Source: Mauremys mutica (Eukaryota; Chordata; Testudines; Geoemydidae). Taken from it: a DNA stretch of 64,000 bases. A program made the position numbers and the translations under genes. Where the stretch lies: assembly GCF_020497125.1 (NCBI RefSeq), contig NC_059073.1, forward strand, positions 10,189,225 through 10,253,224, written 5' to 3'. The first letter of the stretch is position 1; each line of letters opens with the position of its first letter. Below, one piece after another: positions 56,600 to 64,000 of this stretch. The notes beneath the pieces are model-generated. The model was not told the origin of the DNA. It made no database searches and saw nothing but the letters and a program-made list of their open reading frames with translations.

Positions 56600-58680
56600 G
56601 TTTTTAAACTAAGGTGGGGGAAAGCCGATTGCTGCAGAGGAACATGTGGATCGGACAGAGACTTCTCTTAGAGGAGAGTCTATTGATAGAAACTGTCTAG
56701 GTTTTAGTCAGGAGGAGAGGGTGGAAGAGGATAAAATATGGGCCAGATCAGATGAGAAATATTCACATAAAAATAATCTGATGCATCAGAGAAGGGCAGA
56801 CAAATAAACAGTGACAAGTTTTTAAAGTGCTCGCACACAAATGCTAGAAGTCTAAATAATAAGATGAGTGAACTAGAGTGCCTCGTGTTAGAGGAGGATA
56901 TTGATATAATAGGCATCACAGAAACCTGGTGGAGTGAGGACAATCAATGGGACACAATCATTCTGGGGTACAAAATATATCGGAAGGACAGAACAGGTCA
57001 TGCCGGGGCAGGGGTGGGGAGGGGGGAGTGGCACTATATGTGAAAGAAAATGTAGAATCAAATGAAGTAAAAATCTTAAATTAATCCACATGTTCCATAG
57101 AATCTCTATGGATAGTAATTTCATGCTCTAATAAGAATATAACAGTAGGGATCTATTATCGACCACCTGACTAGGACAGTGATAGTGACTTTGAAATGCT
57201 AAGGGAGATTAGACAGGCTATCAAAATAAAGAACTCAATACTAGTGGGGGATTTAAATTATCCCCATATTCACTGGGTACACCTCAGGAAGAAATGCAGA
57301 GACAAAATTTCACGATACTTTAAATGACTGCTTCTTGGGGCTGCTGGTACAGGAACCCACAAGGGGAGAGACAATTCTTGATTTAGTCCTGAGTGGAGCG
57401 CAGGATCTGGTCCAAGAGGTAACTATAACAAGACCATTTGGGACACCTCAGCAGCCCAACACTGGAATTTAATTTCAGAAAGGGGAACTATGCAAAAACG
57501 AGGAGGTTAGTTAAACAGAAATTAAAAGGTACAGTGACCAGAGTGAAATCCCTGCAAGCTGCATGGACACTTTTCAAAGACACCGTAATAGAGGCCCAAC
57601 TTTAAGGTAGACCCCAAATTAATAAAAAAACACAATAAAAGAACTAAAAAAGAGCCACTGTGGCTTAACAACCATGTGAAAGAAGCAGAGATAAAAAGGA
57701 GAATATCTTATTGCCCTTATATAAATCCATGGTACGCCCACATCTTGAATACTGCATACAGATGTGGTCTCCTCACCTCAAAAAAGATATACTGGCATTA
57801 GAAAAGGTTCAGAGAAGGACAACCAAAATGATTAGGGGTTTGGAACGGGTCCCATATGAGAAGATATTAGAGAGGCTAGGACTTTTCACCTTGGAAAAGA
57901 GAAGACAAAGGCCTGGTGTACACTGGGGAGAGGAGGGGAGAATAGCGTAGCTGAAGTCGACGTATTTTAGGTCGACTTACCTCGCATCCTCACGGTGCGA
58001 GGTCGACTGCCGCCGCTCCCCCATTGACTCCGCTTTCATCTCTCGCCACGGTGGAGTACAGGAGTCGACAGCAGAGCGATCGGGGATTGATTGATCATGT
58101 CTACACTAGATGTGATAAATCAATCCCCGATAGATCAATCACTACCCACCAATCCAGCGGGTAGTGTTGACATACCCTAAGGGGGGGATATGATAGAGGT
58201 ATTTAAAATCTTGAGTGATGTGGAGAAAGTGAATAAAGAAAAGTTATTTACTTGGACCCATAATATAAGAACTAGGGGCCACCAAATGAAATTTAATGGG
58301 CAGCAGCTTTAAAACAAATAAAAGGAAGTTCTTCACACAGCACACAGTCAACCTGTGGAACTCTTTGCCTGAGGAGGTTGTGAAGGCTAGGGCTATAAAA
58401 AGGTTTAAAAGAGAACTAGATAAATTCATGGAGGTTAAGTCCATTAATGACTGTTAGCCAGGATGGGTAAGGAATAGTGTTCCTAGCCTCTGTTTGTCAG
58501 AGGGTGAAGATTGACAGGAGAGAGTTGGCAGGAGAGAGATCACTTGATCATTACCTGATAGGTTCACTCCCTCTGGGGCACCTGGTGTTGGCCACTGTCC
58601 GCAGACAGGATACTGGGCTGGATGGACCTTTGGTCTGACCCAGTATAGCCATTCTTATGTTCTTATGTTTTTATGTCATT
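56600..58680 (+). mobile_element. CR1-group LINE with internal deletion and a nested MITE
   Basis: The copy keeps part of the AP endonuclease ('EEDIDIIGITETWWSEDNQW', about 56892-56951) through to the linker near 57700, then jumps to the RT thumb ('[20 protein letters not shown]', from about 57714), so most of the RT including FADD is deleted. The 3' part continues around a DNA element at 57911-58178 to the tail 'cccagtatagccattcttat' at about 58660. Confidence 0.8.
57911..58178. mobile_element. DNA element nested in the CR1
   Basis: CR1 sequence breaks after 'gaagacaaag' and resumes at 'taagggggggatatgatag'. The insert has imperfect inverted ends (gcctggtgtacact / agtgttgacataccc), and GTCGAC-rich interior words including 'gaagtcgacgtattttaggt' and 'tgcgaggtcgactgccgccg'. 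A 25-nt region 'tcaatccccgat' recurs inverted near 58080 and 58120. Superfamily is not determined. Confidence 0.65.
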
Positions 58681-58918
58681 GGTTAAAACTGGATAGTGGA
58701 ATAGTTTCCAGGGTAAGTGCGATCTAGGGGTGAAATTGTACCTCATTCAAGTCAATGGGAGTTTTTCCATTTATTTCAGTGAGGCCAAGATTTCTCCCTC
58801 AGACTTCAGAGGCAGAATGTGAAGCAATATTTGCCTAAGCAGGAGAATTTTCTGTAGTGCTAAGAGAGTATCTGTCCTCCAAAAAACATTCTTCAGTGAA
58901 TTCACTGCCAGTGAAAGG

Positions 58919-59084
58919 TAGGGTGACCAGATGGGATGAAGAAAATATCGGGACACATTTGGGAAGGAGTCCTGGCGAAGCAAAAAAAACCAAAAACCAA
59001 AACAAAAATTAAACAGGGCATCGGTCGGGATGCAGGACAAACGCCTAAATATCGGAACAGTCCTGATTTTATCTGGTCACCCTA
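58919..59084. mobile_element. Short MITE ('tagggtgaccag' family, 166 bp)
   Basis: The ends tagggtgaccagat and atctggtcaccta-type (atctggtcaccc then ta) are inverted repeats flanked by exact gtgaaagg at 58911-58918 and 59085-59092. An A-rich tract (58981-59014) in the middle accounts for its extra length over the 56317 copy. Confidence 0.9.
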
Positions 59085-59092
59085 GTGAAAGG

Positions 59093-59260
59093 TGCTACAT
59101 TGACAGCTCCAGAGATGGAAATCTGTTTATTCAGAATGCTGGTAGGGCAAATGTAGCAACAGTGCACACTTTCACCAAAGAAGCGATCCCTCACCTGAAG
59201 TGGCCACTTCTAGTCTCCATGGCGTGGGGAGATCTGTATTCTCCTTAACTAGACTGCAAA
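59093..59260. other. Intron, nothing recognised
   Basis: Short stretch without recognisable signals. Confidence 0.3.
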
Positions 59261-59261
59261 C

Positions 59262-59365
59262 AAGCTGAGAGACAAGGTGGGTGAGGTAATATCTTTTATT
59301 TGACCAATTTCTGCTGGTGAGAGAGACCAACAAGCTTTTGAGCTACCCAGAGCTCTTCCTTAGGT
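59262..59365 (-). mobile_element. Old PLE-like 3' end of a second family
   Basis: 'acaaggtgggtgaggtaata', 'tcttttatttgaccaatttc' and 'gagctacccagagctcttcc' match a repeat I know as widespread in amniotes. On the minus strand 'aagagctctgggtagctc' is a hairpin followed by aaaagc, where the intact form would be a hammerhead stem II followed by GAAA. The core bases are mutated. Confidence 0.5.
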
Positions 59366-60955
59366 CCATTCAGTGCCAGTTGTGATTGTGCCTTTAGTAA
59401 TGTGGATCCATAACCCAGGAACTGGCCTGAGGCCACTAATTCCTCTCATGTCAGCCATGGAGCAAATCAGATGGTAACAAATTCAATTTGAGCTGAAATT
59501 AAACAAAATCAAGTTTCATACTGGAGCCGTCAAGCCCCCCAGCGCTAAGTCTTATTAAATGTAACCCTATCCACCGACCGCAAGCATTGGATTAAATGTA
59601 GCTGTACTAGGGAAGAAGAGATGTTTGAACAGCGCTCTCTTTTCATTAGAGAAGAGTCTACTTTCTGATCTGCTAGCACTTTCTCATCTCTTAATTCCAA
59701 TGACTGTATTTGAACGGCTTTGCCTTTGGTCTTGAAGCTAACCTAGAAGCAGCCCAGGTGTTTCTGGGCTTTGTACGTGCCTCTTAGTACTAGAGTTATA
59801 CAAATGATAATTAATAAATGTGAGGTAGCTGACAAGCATGGTAGAGAAGGGCATCTTTGCTTTGGTAGGCCATGCTGCCATTATTCACTGAATTCATTCA
59901 CTGTTGAGGTTCTCCAGTTTTCCATTCTGTAAAAAAAGAAGTCAACTTTGGTCAAGAAAACTATTTTCTATGTTCACTTAGAAGGTAAAGTAATTATATT
60001 TAGGGTCTTTGTCCTTTGATGTCCGCATTTGAGTCAGATGTTTTGATGTGTGACCCCTTAATTTGAAATAAAACCAATAAAACAATGCAGTAGCACCCTG
60101 GTATGATGTTTTGGGCCTTTAAGACATAATTCTGTTGTCTCTTTAATAGGAGTTAGCAGTATAAATCCTTTGGCACAAAGTCTGGCAGCTGTCAGATATA
60201 CCTAGTAAAATCACTATATAGTGTTCTTAAGAATTTGTGTTCAAGCCAAGTTATTGTATTACTCAGTAATCAGGAAGTCCCTTTTTGATGGACTGTATAT
60301 TGGGTCAGAGTCTGTCAGTCCCTCACCTTTTCAATGGGTCTGATTCTCTGCATAGTTGTTTATAAAAGTAAAAGGTGATTGCAAAGTGGTTGCTATACAC
60401 TGCCTTCCTGATTTGGTAGCATTTTCTGGTATTTGTTCTGGTATAAATGACTACGCAAACCACAGACAGCAGAGAATGAAATCCCGAGTATTTTTTTTTC
60501 TATGCATAGATTTCACTTCAGGGAGAGGAGAGAGATTATTGATCTTTCATGAAGTAATTTTCTTCTTTCAGCTACGCACATTGGACTCTTAACAGCTACT
60601 CTTAAAATGAATCCATTTGTTTCCCCCCCAAAGAACAAATTTGCTATCGGCAGCAGAGTTCCTGATAAGTGGACTTAAAGTTTTTACATTTCAATGGATT
60701 GGAGAAATTAGGGACGTCCATCATATCTCACTATATCTAAGTTCGTTATAAATGTGGTGCATTGCCTTGTCCCAGCAAAAATATAGTATTGTCTTTACCA
60801 AAAACAGAAGTTCAGATCCTGTCAACTTCAAACTCTTTTTTTTAGACATAACTTCCTAGATTTCTTCTGTTTGGGTATCTTTTTTGTTATATATCTCTAC
60901 CAAATTCTTACTAGAGAAATATATTCCATAAGTTTATTTTTTTTGACAATGCCAG
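59366..60955. other. Intron, nothing recognised
   Basis: AT-rich. The acceptor-like site near 60570 is not followed by a conserved peptide. Confidence 0.35.
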
Positions 60956-60958
60956 TGC

Positions 60959-61379
60959 CAGGGGTGGCCAACCTGAGCCTGAGAAGGAGCCAGAATTTAC
61001 CAATGTACATTGCCAAAGAGCCATAGTAACACATCAGCAGCTCCTCCTCCCTCCCCGCACTCCCAGGGCCTCCCTCCCTGCACCTCCTGATCAGCTGTTT
61101 CGTGGTGTGCAGGAGGCTTGGGGGGGGGGGAGTGGTGTGCAGGAGGCTCTGGGGAGGGGGGGGAAGTGAGGGCACAGTGGCTTGGGAGAGGGAGCGACAG
61201 GGAGTGGAATGGGGGCAGGGCCTGTGGCAGAACCAGGGGTTGAGCAGTGAGCACCCCCCGGCACATAGGAAAGTTGGAGCCTGTAGCTCCAGCCCCAGAG
61301 TCGGTGCCTGTACAACGAGCCACATTTTAACTTCTGAAGAGCCACATGTGGCTCCAGAGCCACAGGTTTGCCACCTCTG
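60959..61379. mobile_element. Non-autonomous hAT-type element ('caggggtggccaacctg' family)
   Basis: The ends caggggtggccaacctg and caggtttgccacctctg are inverted repeats. The flanking octamers gccagtgc and accaatgt match at only 5 of 8 positions, so the insertion is older. 'agagccacatgtggctccag' near 61339 is the family's typical inner word. It is GC-rich and non-coding, with the shadow frames on both strands that such composition gives. Confidence 0.7.
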
Positions 61380-62245
61380 ACCAATGTATGAATGGTGATT
61401 TGAATAACACTGCAATGGCATTGCCTATTGGGTGCTCATGCAAAATTTACTGCCTGTTGTATCCCCAAATGTGGTCCTTATTCACATGGCCACTCTTGCG
61501 GATATTTTATTGGCCAATAACGTGCCCCATATTTTGGTAATGTAGCTGCTAGGTTGCTTTATGAGCCAATGTCAGCCAGAGGGTGCTGGGGAAGAGCAGT
61601 GTGTATAATGAACTGGGAATTATGCATTATTGTCATCTTACAGCCTGAAGGATCTTTAAATCGATGAAAGGTGGGGCTGGGCATCACAGAAACCTCACCT
61701 GCAGTATTTGCTTTTACATTTTGTGCCTTTTGGAAACTTAGTCATTAAAACAACAACTACAACCAACCAGACAGATCTTTCCTCCTGCTGTATTTAAGTT
61801 GCTGCAATAGAAAGACAAGTCAGAATGAAAAATAATCAGAACGGAAAGGACAGTGAAGGAAATAGGAAGAAAATACTGTTCAAAGATCAAGAACTTGATA
61901 TTTTGAGTGTACTGGAATTTACAGTGCAGAAAAATATTAACCTCATCTGCACTTCACGGTTTGCCCTTACACATTCAGAAAGTTGCCGTGCTGTAGGGTT
62001 TAAAGGGGCTTATGAAGTATACAGCATAGAGCAATGCGTGTCAACTGAGCTGCTGAGATCCATTTCTCATCTCCACGCAGTTCCTTTTAGTTGTCTCTAT
62101 ACTCTTTAAAAAAAAATCCTTTTAAAGCAATTTGTCACTACATGTTAATATTTGCTTCCTCTTCCCTAGACATCTAGAAGCTAAACAAAATAGATGTCTG
62201 CCTGCATGTAAGAAGTGAGAGTATGCCAACACTGCATAAAGAGCT
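61380..62245. other. Intron, nothing recognised
   Basis: The frame at 61825-62109 shows no family signature. Confidence 0.3.
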
Positions 62246-62702
62246 GTGTTCTTAACTCGAGTTAGGTAAGTCGTATCAAAATGACAGTGAAGACCCAGCA
62301 ATTCAGCTTTTAACTCAGTGCTGATAAATGTGAAGTAATGCACATTGGGAAACATAATTCCAACTATACATACAAAACAATGGAATCTAAATTAGCTGTT
62401 ACCAGTCAAGAAAGATCTTGGAGTCATTGTAGATAGTTCTCTGAAAACATCCCCTCAATGTGCAGTGGCAGGTAAAAAAGTTAGCAACATTGGGAATCAT
62501 TAGGAAAGGGATAGATAATAAAACAGAAAATATCATAATGCCACTAAGTAAACCCGTGCTAGGCCCACACCTTGAACACTATATGCAGATCTTGTTTCCC
62601 CATCCCAAGAAGGATATACTAGAATTGGAAAAGGTAAGGAGGAGAGCAACAGTGATTAAGGGTATGGAACAGCTTCCATATTAGGAGAGATTAAAAAGAC
62701 TG

Positions 62703-62800
62703 TAAAAGCAGCAAAGAGTCTTGTGGCACCTTATAGACTAACAGACGTAAAGGAGCATGAGCTTTCGTGGGTGAATACCCACTTCGTCGGATGCATGTAC
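62703..62800 (-). mobile_element. 98-bp PLE 3' end inserted in the CR1
   Basis: It is flanked by identical attaaaaagactg at 62690-62702 and 62801-62813 (13 nt). On the minus strand it is the same short segment, core plus tail, as the insertion at 38626. Confidence 0.9.
62753..62790 (-). ncRNA. Hammerhead-ribozyme-like core in PLE tail
   Basis: CCGACGA, stem II GTGGGT-ATTC-ACCCAC, GAAA, stem III AGC-TCAT-GCT, C. The second core position is C rather than U. Otherwise it is identical in the shared part to the core at 24946. Confidence 0.45.
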
Positions 62801-63462
62801 ATTAAAAAGACTGAGACTTTTCAGTTTGGAAAAGAGATGACTGAGGGGGGATATGATAGGTCTCTAAAATCGTAACTGGTGTGGAGAAAGTAAATAAGGA
62901 AGTGTTATTTACTCCTTTACGTAACACAAGAACCGGGGTCACCCAATGAAATTAATAGGCAGCAGGTTAAAAACAGAATGAAGTACTTCACACAATGCAC
63001 AATCAAACTGTGGAACTCATTGCCAGGGGATGTTGTGAAAGCCAGAACTATTATGGGGTTAATTTTTTTTTTTTTTAGATAAGTTCCTGGAGGATAGATC
63101 CATCAATGGCTATTAGCCAAGATGGTCAGGGATACAGCCCCACACTTTGGGTGTCCCCAGCCTCTGATTGCTGGAAGCTGGGAGTGGATGACAAGAGTTG
63201 GATCACTCAACGATTGCCTGTTCTGTTCATTCCCTCCAAAGCATTTTGCATTGGCCACTGTTGGAAGACAGGATACTGGGCTAAATGAATCATTTGTCTA
63301 ACCCAGTATGGCTGCTCCTATATTCTTCTGTAACTCAGGCTAGCAGTGTGAATTCAACCACGCTCTCCCCAATTGACTTGAATTTTAGCTACTAACCCGA
63401 ATTAAAAATCAGGTTGCCTGGTCTTCACTGCTATTTTAATATTTTAACCCGAGTTAAGAACT

Positions 63463-64000
63463 CACTCCTCCCCGCCCCCCGTTGAAATATCCATAGTATT
63501 ACTACCTTATTCTTCTAGTTTACCCTTCATTTCCCAGGTTGTTGTGCTCCTGTTTTTTATCTCAAAACAAATAAACTTCATGTGTTCAGTGGTAATATTT
63601 AAAATAAGCTTTACCTGAAAGTTATGATGTAAGAAGAGTAGGAAGGTCTTTCTCTCTCATGCTCTGCCTCCCACCTCACCCAAAAGCTGAATTGCACAAA
63701 CTTAACTCATGTTGGTGTCTTCTTAAATTCAATCAATGGAACTTCACATGAGTATTCACCAGTATGCAGAAGGATTCCATAATCTAGTTCTTAGTGCTTG
63801 TATAAAATACTCTTATTTTTGGCGGATTTTGCAGCTCCTTTATATCTTAAGTAAATAGATTTCCATTTTCATCCTCCAGAGTCTCAAAAATTCAAATTTA
63901 GGTGCAACATCCATTAACGCTGATGTGAAGATTTTATAAAGTGCTTGCCCAGTGACTGAAGTAACAGATGGACTTCTGTTTAGTAGAACTGGAATCCCAC
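63463..64000. other. Intron, nothing recognised
   Basis: No coding or repeat signature that I can name up to the window end. Confidence 0.3.

Larger units (their letters stand above)
62316..63335 (+). mobile_element. CR1-group LINE 3' fragment
   Basis: It begins 'SADKCEVMHIGKHNSNYTYK' in the RT region after FADD, passes 'GPHLEHYMQILFPHPKKDIL' (about 62555) and 'VIKGMEQLPY', and ends in 'acccagtatggctgctccta'. The same subfamily occurs at 13655 and 58200-58680. Frames are broken. A PLE tail has inserted at 62703. Confidence 0.8.
62247..63462. mobile_element. TIR element split by a CR1 (outer layer of a three-layer nest)
   Basis: The left arm (62247-62312; 'ttcttaactcgagttaggta', 'gtgaagaccc') and right arm (63388-63462; 'ctggtcttcactgctatttt', 'cccgagttaagaactcac') are inverted repeats over about 65-70 nt. 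The CR1 between them starts just after the left arm. Confidence 0.65.

Noticed and set aside
60571..60594. Possible short exon after 'ttctttcag'
   Set aside because: Only about 24 nt to a weak donor, with a stop in the phase expected after exon B.

Overview
The window looks like intronic DNA from a turtle genome, probably a cryptodire. The main evidence is the repeat content: many CR1 LINE fragments whose 3' ends carry the typical 'gagcagggggttggact...tctatgattcta' tail; a tRNA-derived SINE sharing that CR1 tail, as in cryptodiran Cry-type SINEs (24637-25051); Penelope-like (PLE) tails; GC-rich hAT-type non-autonomous elements; and old MIR-like SINEs. No prokaryotic-style coding, CRISPR array or operon is present.

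Host gene: two short + strand exons (1046-1123 and 16267-16336) splice in phase into a peptide typical of the N-terminal syntaxin domain of TSNARE1. The rest of the window is read as introns of that gene. The next expected exon was not found, so it probably lies downstream.

Layout: 1-16 kb holds exon A, a probable LTR-type repeat, a hAT element, CR1 copies, a PLE with a GIY-YIG coding remnant, and MIRs. 16-30 kb holds exon B, four MIR or hAT zones, CR1 ends, a SINE split by a PLE tail, and two large GC-rich hAT elements. 30-45 kb holds a long LTR-like repeat interrupted by a near-perfect palindromic MITE, the longest CR1 copy (RT almost intact), a solo LTR with exact target duplications, and a head-to-head PLE insertion. 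45-64 kb holds nested DNA transposons, a PIF/Harbinger remnant with two convergent coding remnants, two long CR1 copies, and a three-layer nest (TIR element, CR1, PLE).

Most insertions could be bounded directly by target-site duplications, giving a readable order of events. I see no undescribed gene system. The observations most worth following are the hammerhead-ribozyme-like cores in the PLE tails, the palindromic MITE whose arms differ only at CpG sites, and a Harbinger relic inside TSNARE1, a gene itself thought to contain a domesticated Harbinger-derived part.
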